Shown in pieces: positions 8,706 to 18,577 of a stretch of DNA of 64,000 bases (position 1 is the stretch's first letter; each line of letters opens with the position of its first letter). Origin of the DNA: Nakamurella antarctica (lineage in GTDB: Bacteria; Actinomycetota; Actinomycetes; Mycobacteriales; Nakamurellaceae); assembly GCF_003860405.1 (NCBI RefSeq), contig NZ_CP034170.1:1178001-1242000 (forward strand). Direction: 5' to 3'. A program made the position numbers and the translations under genes. The notes under the pieces are model-generated. The model saw nothing but the letters and a program-made list of their open reading frames with translations, was not told the origin of the DNA and ran no database searches.

Positions 8706-9376
8706 CGCTTCACCGTCATTCGTTTGGCTACTGCGCCGAGGATGAGACCCATCGGCAGGGTGAGGAGGACGAACCCCGCCGCAAAAGTAAGGAACGCCGC
8801 CGTCCTACCGTCGGCTTCGAATTCGAGGATGTTCGACATCAGGAGCGACGCTTCGAGAACGCCGACGCTGGCAGCCACCGTCGTGTTCTTCGTGAGAGCG
8901 ATCAAAACGCTTGCCAGCGGGGCGATCACCGAACGGATTGCCTGCGGCAAGATGATGAGCGTCAAGTTCTGTATGAAGGTGAGTCCGATGGCGCGGGCGG
9001 CTTCAGCCTGGCCCGGGGGCACCGTATTGATGCCCGAGCGGATCGCTTCACACACGAAGGTGGCGGTGTAAGCAATAAATCCAAGGATGGCGAGTGCGAA
9101 GGCGTTGGTGTCAAAACGGTCTGACAGTTCGATCAACATCGTGTCTGCGAGAACGATGGAAGTTGCCGTAATCAGCACGGTCAAGGGCGTATTGCGGAAG
9201 ATATTGACGTAAACAGTGCCAAAGCCCCGCATCAACGGAACTGGTGAGACGCGCATCCCAGCGAGGACGATTCCCCAGACCAGCGCCCCCAGGGCCGACC
9301 AGAAGGTGAGCTTGATAGTCATCCAGAAAGCGGCCCAAAGGTCGTAATCGGGGTTAGAGAGAAAATCGAAGTTCAC
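8702..9376 (-). CDS. gluC: Glutamate ABC transporter permease GluC
   Basis: GluC (224 residues) is the first membrane subunit of the importer, with about five hydrophobic helices and the His/Glu/Gln permease signature. The ABC-contact loop reads EAARAIGLTFIQNLTLIILP. The start is GTG 9376 with AGGGAGG upstream. Gene order gluA-gluB-gluC-gluD matches Corynebacterium and Mycobacterium, and the stop overlaps the gluD start. Confidence 0.93.
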   Translation of the reverse strand: MNFDFLSNPDYDLWAAFWMTIKLTFWSALGALVWGIVLAGMRVSPVPLMRGFGTVYVNIFRNTPLTVLITATSIVLADTMLIELSDRFDTNAFALAILGFIAYTATFVCEAIRSGINTVPPGQAEAARAIGLTFIQNLTLIILPQAIRSVIAPLASVLIALTKNTTVAASVGVLEASLLMSNILEFEADGRTAAFLTFAAGFVLLTLPMGLILGAVAKRMTVKR

Positions 9377-9452
9377 TCTGCCTCCCTGGCGAGGTGTTGA
9401 TGCGGCGCGAATTCCCCTGGCGAGGATTGTCTGAAGACAATGGCGACAGCCA

Positions 9453-9472
9453 GCCCAGGGGTGAACCTGGGC
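9453..9472 (-). other. Small hairpin in the gluB-gluC gap
   Basis: Arms GCCCAGG and CCTGGGC (7 base pairs, 6-base loop) lie in the gap between gluB and gluC. Such structures after the binding-protein gene often stabilise that part of the mRNA so that more binding protein than permease is made. There is no T-run, so it is not a strong terminator. The role is inferred from position. Confidence 0.45.
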
Positions 9473-9494
9473 CGGCCGTCGCCGCTATCTGGTG

Positions 9495-10469
9495 CTACTT
9501 CTGGGTGATCGCCGGGGGAGCCGGGATGCTGGCGAGCGTGGAACCGATGGTCTTTTCCAACGCGGCCTTCCACGAACCGTCCGCAAACGCGGCCTCTAGC
9601 GCAGAGTTGATTGCTGCCTGGCCAGCGGCATCGCCCTTGGCAAGCCCGATGCCGTAATTCTCATCGGAGAATGCCTTGCCAACCACCTTGAACTTGCCGG
9701 GGTTCTGAGCGGAAAGGCCGGCCAGAATGGTGTCGTCGGTGGTGACTGCGTCAACTGCGCCGGACTCGAGAGCCGGCAGGCACTCGGAGTAGGTGCCGTA
9801 TTCCTTGAGCTGAACTTCAGATGCCAGGGTCTCCTTGACCTTGGCAGCGGAGGTTGAGCCGGTGACGGAACACAACTTTTTGCCGTTGAGGGCTTCTGGG
9901 CCGGTGATGTCGGTGTTGCCTGCCTGAACTAAGAGATCTTGGTGGGCAACGAAGTACGGTCCGGCGAAGGAGATAACTTCCTTGCGCTTGTCCGTGATGG
10001 AGTAAGTGCCGACGATGTAGTCGACTTCGCCGTTTTCGATCGCACTTTCACGGGATTTGGAGGGGGTTTCCTTCCAGGTGATTCCGGCTTCTTCGACGCC
10101 GAGTGTTTTGGCGACGAGTCGCGCAATTTCAACGTCGAAACCGGAGAAGGTGCCATCCGGGTTCTTGAGTCCGAGGCCCGGTTGGTCGAACTTGATGCCG
10201 ATGGTCAACTTTCCGGCGGCCGCGTTCTGCAGAAGTTTGGAGTTGCCCGGATCGACCGCGCCGCCAGCAGCGGGGGTCATCGCTTCGGTGGCGGAAGACA
10301 TTGCGCTGGTGCCCGACTCGACGGCGCTTGACACTGCACTGCTAGCTGCGGCGCCGGCGCTGGAAGCTGCGCTGGTGGCCTTGGATCCGTCACTGCTGCC
10401 ACAGGCGCTCAGCGTGAGCGCGAGTGCGGCAACACCCGCCACGATTGGCGCGAGTTTACGAAAATTCAT
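9495..10469 (-). CDS. gluB: Glutamate-binding lipoprotein GluB
   Basis: GluB (324 residues) is the extracellular binding protein of the importer. A signal peptide ends in the lipobox LSAC (Cys about residue 23), which would be lipid-anchored. A Ser/Ala-rich linker of about 50 residues follows, then the SBP_bac_3 fold with FDVEIARLVAKTLG, TWKETPSKSRESAIENGEVD, and TYSITDKRKEVISFAGPYF. The start ATG 10469 has GGAGGTAG in front. Gaps of more than 110 bases separate it from gluA and gluC. Confidence 0.93.
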   Translation of the reverse strand: MNFRKLAPIVAGVAALALTLSACGSSDGSKATSAASSAGAAASSAVSSAVESGTSAMSSATEAMTPAAGGAVDPGNSKLLQNAAAGKLTIGIKFDQPGLGLKNPDGTFSGFDVEIARLVAKTLGVEEAGITWKETPSKSRESAIENGEVDYIVGTYSITDKRKEVISFAGPYFVAHQDLLVQAGNTDITGPEALNGKKLCSVTGSTSAAKVKETLASEVQLKEYGTYSECLPALESGAVDAVTTDDTILAGLSAQNPGKFKVVGKAFSDENYGIGLAKGDAAGQAAINSALEAAFADGSWKAALEKTIGSTLASIPAPPAITQK

Positions 10470-10591
10470 TTTCTACCTCCGTGTATCTGCCCAAAGGACT
10501 CTCCCTTGAGATCTAACGGTCTGGGTGGTGTGAACTCCGGGTCGCACTGCGGGCTACCAGGGTCATCAAGATTCCCCCTCGAGGGGAGAGG

Positions 10592-11344
10592 TCAGTGGGT
10601 CAAAATTTTTGACAGGAAGTCCTTGGCTCGCGAGGACTGTGGGTTGGTGAAGAAGCTCTCTGGCGTCGAGTCCTCGACGATTTCGCCCTCGGCCATGAAA
10701 ATGACCCGGTCTGCTGCTTTGCGAGCAAAGCCCATCTCGTGGGTCACGCAGACCATGGTCATGCCTTCCTTCGCGAGGGAGGTCATCACGTCGAGTACTT
10801 CGTTAACCATTTCCGGGTCAAGAGCGGAAGTGGGCTCGTCGAACAACATCACCTTGGGCTGCATGGCGAGGGCGCGAGCGATGGCGACGCGCTGCTGCTG
10901 ACCGCCGGAGAGCTGTGCGGGAAGTTTGTCTTTTTGCGAGGCAATGCCCACGCGCTCGAGAAGCGACACGGCTAGCTTTTCCGCGTCTCCCTTTTTCATC
11001 TTGCGCACCTTGACCGGGCCGAGCATCACGTTGTGCAGGATGGATTTGTGCGCGAAAAGGTTGAACGACTGAAAGACCATGCCGACGTCCGCGCGAAGTT
11101 GCGCCAGCGCCTTGCCCTCGTCGGGCAGAACGACACCGTCGATGGTGATTTTTCCGGAATCCACAGGCTCAAGCCGATTGATGGTGCGACACAGCGTGGA
11201 TTTTCCGGAGCCCGAGGGACCGAGGACCACCAGAACTTGACCGGCCGGAACTTCCAGCTTGATATTTTTCAGTACGTGTAGAGAGCCGAAGTGCTTCTCG
11301 ACGTCGTACATGCCGATCATGGGCTGGGTGGTCGCACCAGTCAC
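10592..11344 (-). CDS. gluA: Glutamate ABC transporter ATPase GluA
   Basis: GluA (250 residues) is the ATPase of the importer. Walker [11 protein letters not shown]-loop VFQSFNLF, signature LSGGQQQR, Walker B VMLFDEP and the switch His (CVTHEM) are all present. It is the first gene of the gluABCD operon on the minus strand. The frame starts at GTG 11344 with GGGAAA upstream; ATG 11320 is possible. Confidence 0.95.
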   Translation of the reverse strand: MTGATTQPMIGMYDVEKHFGSLHVLKNIKLEVPAGQVLVVLGPSGSGKSTLCRTINRLEPVDSGKITIDGVVLPDEGKALAQLRADVGMVFQSFNLFAHKSILHNVMLGPVKVRKMKKGDAEKLAVSLLERVGIASQKDKLPAQLSGGQQQRVAIARALAMQPKVMLFDEPTSALDPEMVNEVLDVMTSLAKEGMTMVCVTHEMGFARKAADRVIFMAEGEIVEDSTPESFFTNPQSSRAKDFLSKILTH

Positions 11345-11597
11345 AGGGTTTCCCGTCCGTCATTGGATCTTGCGTCAGCACTGCGGCGCCTCGTGCACGC
11401 CGAATCCCCCAAGGACTGTTCCCAGGAGTCTCAGGGGAGTTTTGCACAGCTTTACTATCCGAGGCAGTCTCAGAAGGGTTCTGCAATCCAAGCTTTACCT
11501 AATGGAGACCTCGCAGATTCAGATATTTGTCGTCCGCGCGCCGCGCAAGAAGGCTCTGAACTGCGATAAAGCGGGGTGCTTGCGACGCAGAACGTCA

Positions 11598-11624
11598 GGA
11601 GCGCGCACCCTCGGTGCGCGCTCC
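11598..11624. other. 12-bp GC-rich hairpin upstream of miaB
   Basis: GGAGCGCGCACC (11598-11609) and GGTGCGCGCTCC (11613-11624) pair perfectly around CTC. It lies about 80 bases before the miaB start, upstream of the proposed -10 box, so it would not be in the miaB mRNA if that start is leaderless. It could end antisense or upstream transcripts or be a protein site. Confidence 0.5.
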
Positions 11625-11688
11625 GCCCCTAGGCCTTCCCCAGCCGAGGTCGGCGCCAGGATGGGACGGACGTTGCCACCGAAGCCAG

Positions 11689-11694
11689 TAGGCT
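11689..11694 (+). promoter_or_regulatory. TAGGCT -10 box of miaB
   Basis: TAGGCT ends seven bases before GTG 11702, as expected for a leaderless mRNA. No clear -35 box. Confidence 0.5.
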
Positions 11695-11701
11695 CGCTCC
11701 T

Positions 11702-13300
11702 GTGAGTATGTCTACCGTCCACCACCCCGCGGACCCCCAGAGCAGCGCAAATCCCGCCTTCGGCGCTTCAGTTGCCGCTAGCGGCGGTGCATCACTCGAG
11801 GCCGATAGCACCCTGACTCCCCGGGTACGCACCTACCAGGTGCGTACCTACGGGTGTCAAATGAACGTCCACGACTCGGAGCGACTTTCGGGACTTCTCG
11901 AAGATGCGGGATACGAGCGCGTCCTGGCGGACGACGTTGCCGACGTGGTTGTTTTCAACACCTGCGCCGTCCGTGAGAACGCGGACAATAAGCTCTACGG
12001 CAACTTGGGGATGCTGGCATCGGTCAAGGCCACACGGCCCGGGATGCAAATCGCGGTCGGCGGATGCCTCGCGCAGAAGGACCGCAGCGAAATTCAGCGC
12101 AGAGCCCCCTGGGTAGATGTGGTCTTCGGTACGCACAACGTTGGCGCGTTGCCCACGCTGCTGGAACGGTCCCGGCACAACGAAGAAGCTCAGATGGAAA
12201 TCCTCGATTCGCTTGAGGTGTTCCCGTCCTCCCTGCCCGCACGCCGCGAATCCGCCTATGCGGGCTGGGTGTCTATCTCCGTGGGGTGCAACAACACCTG
12301 CACGTTCTGCATCGTGCCGAGCCTTCGCGGTAAGGAAACCGACCGCCGCCCGGGCGACATTCTCGCCGAGGTGAAAATGTTGGCCGCCGACGGGGTTCTC
12401 GAGGTGACGCTGCTCGGGCAAAACGTCAATTCCTATGGAGCCGAGTTCGGGGACAAGCAAGCCTTTGCCAAACTCCTCCGCGCATGTGGCGCAGTGCCCG
12501 GCCTTGAGCGCGTTCGATTCACCTCGCCGCACCCAAAAGACTTCACCGATGACGTCATCGATGCGATGGCCCAGACCGCCAACGTATGTCCGCAACTGCA
12601 CATGCCGCTGCAGTCGGGTTCTGATCGGATCCTCAAATCGATGCGGCGCTCCTACCGCGGTGAGAAATACCGCGGCATCATCGGCCGGGTGCGCGAGGTG
12701 CTTCCACACGCGGCGGTCACCACCGACATCATCGTTGGCTTCCCCGGCGAGACCGAGGATGATTTCCAGCAAACCCTTGACATGGTGCGCTTCGCCAGGT
12801 TCAGCACGGCTTACACCTTCCAATATTCCCCGCGCCCCGGCACCCCCGCCGCCACGATGCCCGATCAGGTACCGGCGGAGGTCGTCTCTGATCGCTATCG
12901 CCGGCTGCACGCCGTGGTTGAAGAGGTTGCGCTGGAAGGCAACAGGGAGCAAGTCGGGACAATCGTAGAGTTGCTGGTCGCATCAAACGAAGGTCGCAAG
13001 GACTCTGCGAGCGAGCGGCTCAGCGGCCGAGCTCGAGATGGTCGCTTGGTGCATTTCACGCCCCAAGGCGCCGCGGTCCAGGGGATAATTCGCCCCGGGG
13101 ACGTCGTCACCACGACGATCAGTTACGCGGCGCCGTATCACTTGGTCGCCGATGCAGCGGTGCTCACCCACCGCCGCACCATCGCCGGTGATCGTCATGA
13201 GGCTGGGATCAGGCCAAAAACACCCGGAGTGGGCCTCGGGCTCCCATCTTTCGGCCGACCCGCCCCTGTTGCCGCTACCGCGCCAGCCTGCGCGGGGTGA
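11702..13300 (+). CDS. miaB: tRNA A37 methylthiotransferase MiaB
   Basis: MiaB is a radical-SAM enzyme that adds a methylthio group to i6A37 in tRNAs reading UNN codons. The 532-residue protein has the N-terminal UPF0004 domain ([20 protein letters not shown] and VGGCLAQ cysteines), the radical-SAM cluster motif CNNTCTFC (about residues 196-203), and a C-terminal TRAM domain. A disordered N-terminal 40 residues and a P/A-rich tail are extra. GTG 11702 is favoured by a TAGGCT box seven bases upstream; ATG 11708 is possible. miaA, which makes its substrate, is 3.3 kb downstream. Confidence 0.96.
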   Translation: MSMSTVHHPADPQSSANPAFGASVAASGGASLEADSTLTPRVRTYQVRTYGCQMNVHDSERLSGLLEDAGYERVLADDVADVVVFNTCAVRENADNKLYGNLGMLASVKATRPGMQIAVGGCLAQKDRSEIQRRAPWVDVVFGTHNVGALPTLLERSRHNEEAQMEILDSLEVFPSSLPARRESAYAGWVSISVGCNNTCTFCIVPSLRGKETDRRPGDILAEVKMLAADGVLEVTLLGQNVNSYGAEFGDKQAFAKLLRACGAVPGLERVRFTSPHPKDFTDDVIDAMAQTANVCPQLHMPLQSGSDRILKSMRRSYRGEKYRGIIGRVREVLPHAAVTTDIIVGFPGETEDDFQQTLDMVRFARFSTAYTFQYSPRPGTPAATMPDQVPAEVVSDRYRRLHAVVEEVALEGNREQVGTIVELLVASNEGRKDSASERLSGRARDGRLVHFTPQGAAVQGIIRPGDVVTTTISYAAPYHLVADAAVLTHRRTIAGDRHEAGIRPKTPGVGLGLPSFGRPAPVAATAPACAG

Positions 13301-13320
13301 GTTAGCTTCCTCCGGTTCGC

Positions 13321-13962
13321 CTATTCGTGGAGCAGAAGGTCCGCGCGTTGCTGCGTGGCGAGCACCAAGCGGCCGTTGACGCCGTCGGTGCCAGTGGTCG
13401 CTCGCTCCCATGATTGGTCTTCCGGGCGCCCGTACCGGAGATGACGCGCGACTAGTCGATCAAGCCGGACGTCCTCAGGGGTGAGAAGGAACCACGCTTC
13501 GTCGAGCAACGCCGGGATCCGGTCCCAGGGATGTTGGTCAAGCAGAAGGTAGTTGCCTTCGGTGACGACGTATTGGTGGTGGGGTTTGACCTCGATGGCG
13601 CCAGCAATGGGCTCTTCGATTTCACGACGGAACTGTGGCGCGAAGACCGATTCTGTCTTCGGGTGCGCCCTGATCCGTTGCAGGAGGGATACGTAACCGG
13701 CGGCATCGAAGGTCTGCGGAGCACCCTTGACGTCCGTCAGCCCGGCTTGGTCGAGCACTGTCTGGGCTAGATGGTAGCCATCCATCGGTACATGGACCGC
13801 CGCGGCACCCAACATGGCTACTACGGCGGCAGCAAGCGTCGATTTCCCGCCACCGGGCGCGCCGACGATACCCACTATTACCCGTGCGTGAGCGATGTCG
13901 GACAGAGAACAAATCCGTCGGGCCAGCGCCGACGGTTCGGCGCTGGCCCGATTCGGTGACAT
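13321..13962 (-). CDS. P-loop nucleoside/nucleotide kinase family protein
   Basis: The 213-residue protein belongs to the P-loop kinases related to uridine kinase and pantothenate kinase. Walker A is GAPGGGKST (about residues 33-41), followed by MDGYHLAQ (a substrate-binding motif of this group) and VTEGNYLLLD with the Walker-B-like strand. The arginine-rich lid is near RLVARHLRYGRPEDQSW. The substrate cannot be told from sequence. It is convergent with miaB, and its start lies 7 bases after the DUF349 gene's stop, suggesting co-transcription with that gene. Confidence 0.8.
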   Translation of the reverse strand: MSPNRASAEPSALARRICSLSDIAHARVIVGIVGAPGGGKSTLAAAVVAMLGAAAVHVPMDGYHLAQTVLDQAGLTDVKGAPQTFDAAGYVSLLQRIRAHPKTESVFAPQFRREIEEPIAGAIEVKPHHQYVVTEGNYLLLDQHPWDRIPALLDEAWFLLTPEDVRLDRLVARHLRYGRPEDQSWERATTGTDGVNGRLVLATQQRADLLLHE

Positions 13963-13968
13963 CAGCCG

Positions 13969-15522
13969 TTACTCCACAGCGCCTTCCGCGGCCTGCAGCC
14001 ATTCAAGCCACTGGGCTGCCTGCGCGGACGCTTCCTTGGCTCGGCGCGTGTCGCCCGCAGCAGTTGCCTTCGCCGCCTGAGCTGCGAAGGTTTCGTACCT
14101 GGTGCGGAACTGGGCCAGTCGCGCGGTCGTCTCTGGGTCTGTCTTGCGCCACATCGACTCTTCCGCGCCCTTCACCTTTTCTTCCACTGCGCGAAGCCGT
14201 GAATCGAGGTCGCGGATACGTTCGCGCGGCACCTTGCCCGCTGCTTCCCATCGGTCTTGAATACTGCGCAGAGCAGCTTTGGCTGCGTCCAAATCCGCTG
14301 CGGGATCAATCTTCTCGGCGTCGAGAAGAAGCGCTTCCTTGACGACGGCATTTGCTTCGAACTCCGAGTCACGCTCGGCGAATGTCTGCAACCTACGCGC
14401 AAAAAACTTCTCCTGCGCGGCCCTGAAGCGATCCCACAACGCGTCCTCAATTTCACGTGGAGCGCGACCCGAAGCTTTCCATTGGACCATCAGCTCGCGG
14501 TATGCCCCCGCGGTCTCGCCCCACTCGGTGGAGTCGGACAGAGCTTCCGCCTTCACGATGAGCAGCTCCTTGGAGTCCTTGGCTGCGCCTCGCTCCTTAT
14601 CCATCTCTGCGAAGTGGGATCCACGCCGGCGGGTGAAGGTGTCGCGGGCGCGGGCGAAACGCTTCCACAACACATCATCAGTCTTGCGATCGATCCCGCG
14701 GATGGCTCGCCATTCGTCCACGATCGTCTTAAGTCTGTCGCCTGTGCTCTTCCATTGCGCCGACTCTGCGAGTTCTTCTGCTTCAACGCAGAGCGCCTCT
14801 TTGGTAGCGACGGCCGCCGCCTTCGCGCTGGCGCGATCGGCCGCCGCATGTGTCACCGCTGTCTCGGCAGCGGCGATGACAGTCTCCAGCCGCGCTGCAG
14901 CGGAATCCAGGTCGCCCACTGCGGCCAGCGTGTCCACGGTTTCGCGCAATTGCTGAGCCTGGGTCCGGGTGGCTTTCGGATCACCTGATTTGGTGGCCAA
15001 CCGCTTTTCTAGCAGGCTGATTTCGGTCACGAAATCGTCGTACCTGCGGCCGTAATGGGTGAGTCCAGCTTCGGGTTCGCCAGCCTGCCAGCTACCTACT
15101 TCACGCTCACCGGTGGCAGTGCGGACGAAAACGGTGCCAGCCTCGTCAACGCGGCCCCACAGGGTCGGATCCGAGGTCTCGATCAGGGGTTCCACAGGCG
15201 CCACAGGAACTGCGGACTTATGTGGTCCGCGACCAGCGCTGGGGCGGGGAATCGGGGACGGACGGGGGCCCGGGTTCGGCCGTCCAGCCGAGGGAGTTGC
15301 CGCTGCTCGCACAGCGTCAGCCGTTGCGGGGGCAGTTTCCGCAGGTTCGGATTCCTTCTCCGGAATAGGCTGCGTTTCGGCAGCGGCTTCTGCTGCGAGG
15401 GCGTGCTCAACAGATTCTTCGCCAGGCTGATCCGCAGCGGGCATCGCCGCTTGCTCGGTCTCAGTCACATCGGAAGCAACTGATGTGGAACCGGTCGATA
15501 CGGACGAGATTTCCTCGGTCAT
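13969..15522 (-). CDS. DUF349 repeat protein
   Basis: The 517-residue protein begins with about 100 residues rich in E, A, P and S, then has several DUF349 helical repeats recognisable by the recurring pattern AE-x-L-x3-S-x-x-W with WRAI/WKASG and LWKRFARARDTFxxRR or LWDRFRAAQEKFFARR. DUF349 proteins occur widely in actinobacteria beside miaB (Rv2731 position); their function is not established. High helical content suggests a coiled-coil scaffold. The start ATG 15522 has AGGAAGG upstream. Confidence 0.85.
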   Translation of the reverse strand: MTEEISSVSTGSTSVASDVTETEQAAMPAADQPGEESVEHALAAEAAAETQPIPEKESEPAETAPATADAVRAAATPSAGRPNPGPRPSPIPRPSAGRGPHKSAVPVAPVEPLIETSDPTLWGRVDEAGTVFVRTATGEREVGSWQAGEPEAGLTHYGRRYDDFVTEISLLEKRLATKSGDPKATRTQAQQLRETVDTLAAVGDLDSAAARLETVIAAAETAVTHAAADRASAKAAAVATKEALCVEAEELAESAQWKSTGDRLKTIVDEWRAIRGIDRKTDDVLWKRFARARDTFTRRRGSHFAEMDKERGAAKDSKELLIVKAEALSDSTEWGETAGAYRELMVQWKASGRAPREIEDALWDRFRAAQEKFFARRLQTFAERDSEFEANAVVKEALLLDAEKIDPAADLDAAKAALRSIQDRWEAAGKVPRERIRDLDSRLRAVEEKVKGAEESMWRKTDPETTARLAQFRTRYETFAAQAAKATAAGDTRRAKEASAQAAQWLEWLQAAEGAVE

Positions 15523-15753
15523 TGCGAGAGGCCTTCCTACTGCTCAGCGATGGGGTGAATCCCCGGGCGCACGGATGCGCTCCCAAAAATTGCGTGGTGC
15601 CGGTCTGTACTCGACGGATTCGGGTACAGGCTTGTGCATAGTCTGCCTGTTGCTCACCAATTCTCGCAGTCCGCCCCAGAATTCGCCGACAAATTCTGGC
15701 TGGCTCGCACCACAGCACCCCGATGTCGGTCTGCGGCGCCCAGGACAGGCCGT

Positions 15754-15759
15754 TATTCT
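15754..15759 (+). promoter_or_regulatory. TATTCT -10 box, leaderless start
   Basis: TATTCT ends six bases before GTG 15766, consistent with transcription starting at the start codon. Confidence 0.5.
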
Positions 15760-15765
15760 CAAGAG

Positions 15766-16665
15766 GTGATCATCGGCTCCGTCGTCTGGCCAAGCGCTCC
15801 GATATTTGCGCTCCACCAGCGTCACCCCAGCTCGTTACAACTTCCAGATTCCGAGGCGTCATCGCTGCGCGAGATTGCAGGGGTGATGCGCGCCAGCATG
15901 GACCTGATCGACGGCGCTGATCGCGTGGTCGTTGTCGGGCCCGCTGCGCCGCGCCCGGTCAACACCGTCGCAAGCGACGTTGTCGCTACCGGATCGTTGT
16001 ACGACGTCTCGGACGCCGACGCGACACCCTATTTCGCGCCCTCGCGCACGGACAGGGCCACTGCACCCTCTGACGGGTCAGTCCAGATTCCTTCTCTACC
16101 CACCTCAATTCTGGTCCAGCTGCTACGTGGCTGGGGATACGCACGTCCGCTGACGGCGATCGAGGTAGGGGTCCTCCCGCGGGTGGGTCAAGCGAGCTTG
16201 CCAACACCAAGCCCGATAGAAGTGAGCGATGCCATGGCCAAGCTGAAGATTGGGTGCGCTCAGGTGCACGCTCTGCCTGAGCGGGTCGTACTCGTCGTGG
16301 CCGGCGACGGAGCTGCGGCCCACGGAGGTCACGCGCCGCTGGCGCAAGATGATCGGAGCGCAGCATTTGACCTCGGGGTTGGCGAAGCGTTGCGGCAGGC
16401 GGATCCGGCTCAACTTCTCGCATTCTTGGGCCAGAGCGCTGAGCATCTCCCCATTGGGATACAGCTCGCGAGCGCGGCATACTTTCCGCTCCTCGCTCTG
16501 GCAGCACTGGTCGAACCCGGCACCGCGCGCGCACTGAGCTATGGATACGCACAGCCGTACGGCGTCGGGTACCACGTTGCAGCTTGGGAAGTCGGTGCCG
16601 AGACCGACCAGCAGGGGAAGACTCACCAGCAGGGTAAGACCGAAGCGCACCAGCACACTCCATGA
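15766..16665 (+). CDS. Class III extradiol dioxygenase-like protein
   Basis: About 299 residues, A/P-rich, in the Rv2728c position just before miaA. The start [14 protein letters not shown] and the middle [20 protein letters not shown] resemble the fold of LigB-type extradiol dioxygenase subunits used as annotation for this actinobacterial family. The usual metal-binding histidine set is not clearly complete, so catalysis is doubtful. GTG 15766 is chosen because TATTCT lies six bases before it and the homologous part begins there; the open frame reaches back to 15634. The C-terminus carries a duplicated QQGKT motif. It overlaps miaA by four bases. Confidence 0.7.
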   Translation: MIIGSVVWPSAPIFALHQRHPSSLQLPDSEASSLREIAGVMRASMDLIDGADRVVVVGPAAPRPVNTVASDVVATGSLYDVSDADATPYFAPSRTDRATAPSDGSVQIPSLPTSILVQLLRGWGYARPLTAIEVGVLPRVGQASLPTPSPIEVSDAMAKLKIGCAQVHALPERVVLVVAGDGAAAHGGHAPLAQDDRSAAFDLGVGEALRQADPAQLLAFLGQSAEHLPIGIQLASAAYFPLLALAALVEPGTARALSYGYAQPYGVGYHVAAWEVGAETDQQGKTHQQGKTEAHQHTP

Positions 16666-17576
16666 CGGCGCTGTCCCGGTTGATCGTCATTGCTGGTCCG
16701 ACGGGAGCCGGGAAATCCGACCTCGCTGTAGACGTGGCCGAAAAGCTCGATGGCGAGATCGTCAACGCCGACGCCCTCCAGCTTTACCGCGGAATGGACA
16801 TCGGGACAGCAAAACTCCCCGTTGCGCAGCGCCGCGGCATTCCACACCACCAACTCGACGTGCTTGACATCACCGAATACGCGACGGTAGCGGCGTACCA
16901 ACGTGCGGCCCGCGCGGATGTAGAGGACATTTTGCGGCGCGGCAAAACCCCCATCCTGGTGGGCGGTTCCGGCCTCTACCTCCAATCCGTGGTCGACGAC
17001 TTGGAGTTCCCGGCTACTGACGCACACGTACGCGCTGGCCTGGAGGCTGAGCTGGTCGAGGTGGGTGAGTTGGCCCTGCACGCCCGCTTAGCGGCGCTCG
17101 ATCCCGTGGCCGCTACGGCGATTGAGCCTCGGAACGGCCGCAAGGTGGTGCGCGCATTGGAAGTGATCAGCTTGACCGGCCGCCCGTTTTCCGCCACCAT
17201 GCCAACCCGCGGCGAATTGAGGTACCGGGGAATCTGGTTCTGTGTGGATCGCGACACTGCTGAGCTGGACCAACGAATTGAGCGCAGGGTCCGCGCGATG
17301 GTCGAACAGGGGCTGCTGGAAGAAGTGCGAGGTCTGGAGAAAGTCGGTCTGCGGCAAGGCATTACCGCCTCTAGGGCGCTCGGGTACCAACAAATGCTCG
17401 ATGTGCTCGATGGAGTCCTGAATCTGGAACAGGCGATGCTCGACACAATGGCGGGCACCCGCCGCTACGTACGCCGTCAGCGCAGCTGGTTCCGAAGGGA
17501 CACGCGGCAAATTTGGTTGCGTGCCGACTCGACCGGTCTCCTCGCGCAGGTGATCACCGCTGTGAAGGCTCCTTAA
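16662..17576 (+). CDS. miaA: tRNA dimethylallyltransferase MiaA
   Basis: MiaA transfers a dimethylallyl group to A37 of tRNAs reading UNN codons, the substrate later used by MiaB. The 304-residue protein has the P-loop [11 protein letters not shown] (about 12-22), the [17 protein letters not shown] motif, [18 protein letters not shown], and the C-terminal [12 protein letters not shown] tRNA-binding element. Its ATG overlaps the previous stop by four bases, so it is translationally coupled. dapF follows after a five-base gap but has its own leaderless promoter signal. Confidence 0.97.
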   Translation: MTALSRLIVIAGPTGAGKSDLAVDVAEKLDGEIVNADALQLYRGMDIGTAKLPVAQRRGIPHHQLDVLDITEYATVAAYQRAARADVEDILRRGKTPILVGGSGLYLQSVVDDLEFPATDAHVRAGLEAELVEVGELALHARLAALDPVAATAIEPRNGRKVVRALEVISLTGRPFSATMPTRGELRYRGIWFCVDRDTAELDQRIERRVRAMVEQGLLEEVRGLEKVGLRQGITASRALGYQQMLDVLDGVLNLEQAMLDTMAGTRRYVRRQRSWFRRDTRQIWLRADSTGLLAQVITAVKAP

Positions 17577-17589
17577 GTGCATGAGTAGT

Positions 17590-17595
17590 TACCCT
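17590..17595 (+). promoter_or_regulatory. TACCCT -10 box of dapF
   Basis: TACCCT ends six bases before ATG 17602, supporting a leaderless dapF transcript and deciding the start codon. Confidence 0.5.
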
Positions 17596-17601
17596 TGCGG
17601 G

Positions 17602-18480
17602 ATGAGTACGCGCGCAGAAGTCGGGCTGACTAACGCATCTTCCGCAGGTAACGCACCTTCGGCAGGTGTCCCGTTCCTCAAAGGCCACGGCACTGAAAAC
17701 GACTTCGTGCTGCTCCCCGACCCGAGCGGCTTACTCCAGATCAGCGAAGCGCAAGTGCGGGCGGTATGCGACAGGCACGCCGGAATTGGCGCTGATGGCA
17801 TTGTGCACATCGCGCCCGGAGCAGACGGCGCCTTTTTTATGGACTATCGCAACGCCGACGGCTCGCTGGCCGAGATGTGTGGCAATGGGGCCCGGGTGTT
17901 CGCTCGGTTTTTGGTGGACAACAGGTGGCTCCCAGCGGGTGAGTTCAGCTTCGGCACTCGCGGCGGAACTCGGCGCGCGATCGTTCCGGACGCCGGTGAT
18001 GTGACGATCAGTATGGGACCGGTAACTCTGGGCGTGGCCTCACGGGTGCGGGCAAGTCTGCTCTCGGGTCAGAACCTGGAGTTCCCTGGCACTGCCGTGG
18101 ACGTCGGAAATCCGCACTTGGTCGCGATCACCGATTGGGACATTACACAGCTGGATCTCACCCGAGCACCCTCGTACGACCAGCAGGTATTTCCGTCAGG
18201 TGTGAACATAGAGTTCGTCAACATCCGTGGCGTCGATGCGGTCCAGATGCGGGTTTTTGAGCGTGGGGTGGGTGAGACTAGGGCCTGCGGCACGGGAACG
18301 GTCGCCGTTGCCGTTGCCTATTTAGCCGCGTCGGGGCGGACCGAGGGCCTTATCGTCGTCGGGGTGCTGGGCGGCCAGGTGCACGTACGGATCGAGGCCG
18401 GCGAGGCGTACTTGACAGGCCCCGCCGTTATTATGTCGTCGGGGTTTATAGATCGTGAATGGTGGGATTTGCATCGCTGA
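17602..18480 (+). CDS. dapF: Diaminopimelate epimerase
   Basis: DapF converts LL- to meso-diaminopimelate, the last step before lysine and the cross-link residue of peptidoglycan. The catalytic cysteines lie in EMCGNGARVFARF (about residue 94) and ETRACGTGTVAVAVA (about 231). The GHGTENDFVLLPD motif near residue 32 is typical. ATG 17602 (292 residues) is preferred over ATG 17581 because a TACCCT box sits six bases before it. It supports meso-DAP in the wall, in agreement with the murE gene here. Confidence 0.95.
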   Translation: MSTRAEVGLTNASSAGNAPSAGVPFLKGHGTENDFVLLPDPSGLLQISEAQVRAVCDRHAGIGADGIVHIAPGADGAFFMDYRNADGSLAEMCGNGARVFARFLVDNRWLPAGEFSFGTRGGTRRAIVPDAGDVTISMGPVTLGVASRVRASLLSGQNLEFPGTAVDVGNPHLVAITDWDITQLDLTRAPSYDQQVFPSGVNIEFVNIRGVDAVQMRVFERGVGETRACGTGTVAVAVAYLAASGRTEGLIVVGVLGGQVHVRIEAGEAYLTGPAVIMSSGFIDREWWDLHR

Positions 18481-18577
18481 GACCGCGCGTAGTGAGTTCG
18501 GGAGATTTGTGCGCCCACTGCGAAATTGAGCCCACAGCCTTTAAACCGCTCGACAGGCGTGGCATCCTGGAAGACAT

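Larger units (their letters stand above)
11345..11701. other. Divergent gluA-miaB promoter region
   Basis: This 357-base region separates minus-strand gluA from plus-strand miaB. It contains a strong hairpin at 11598-11624 (12 perfect base pairs, three-base loop CTC) with no T-run on the plus side, and a TAGGCT box just before miaB. No gene is supported inside it. Confidence 0.5.

Noticed and set aside
15544-15825. Minus-strand open frame between DUF349 and dioxygenase-like genes
   Set aside because: It overlaps the start of the plus-strand gene and the DUF349 promoter region, and shows no family motif.
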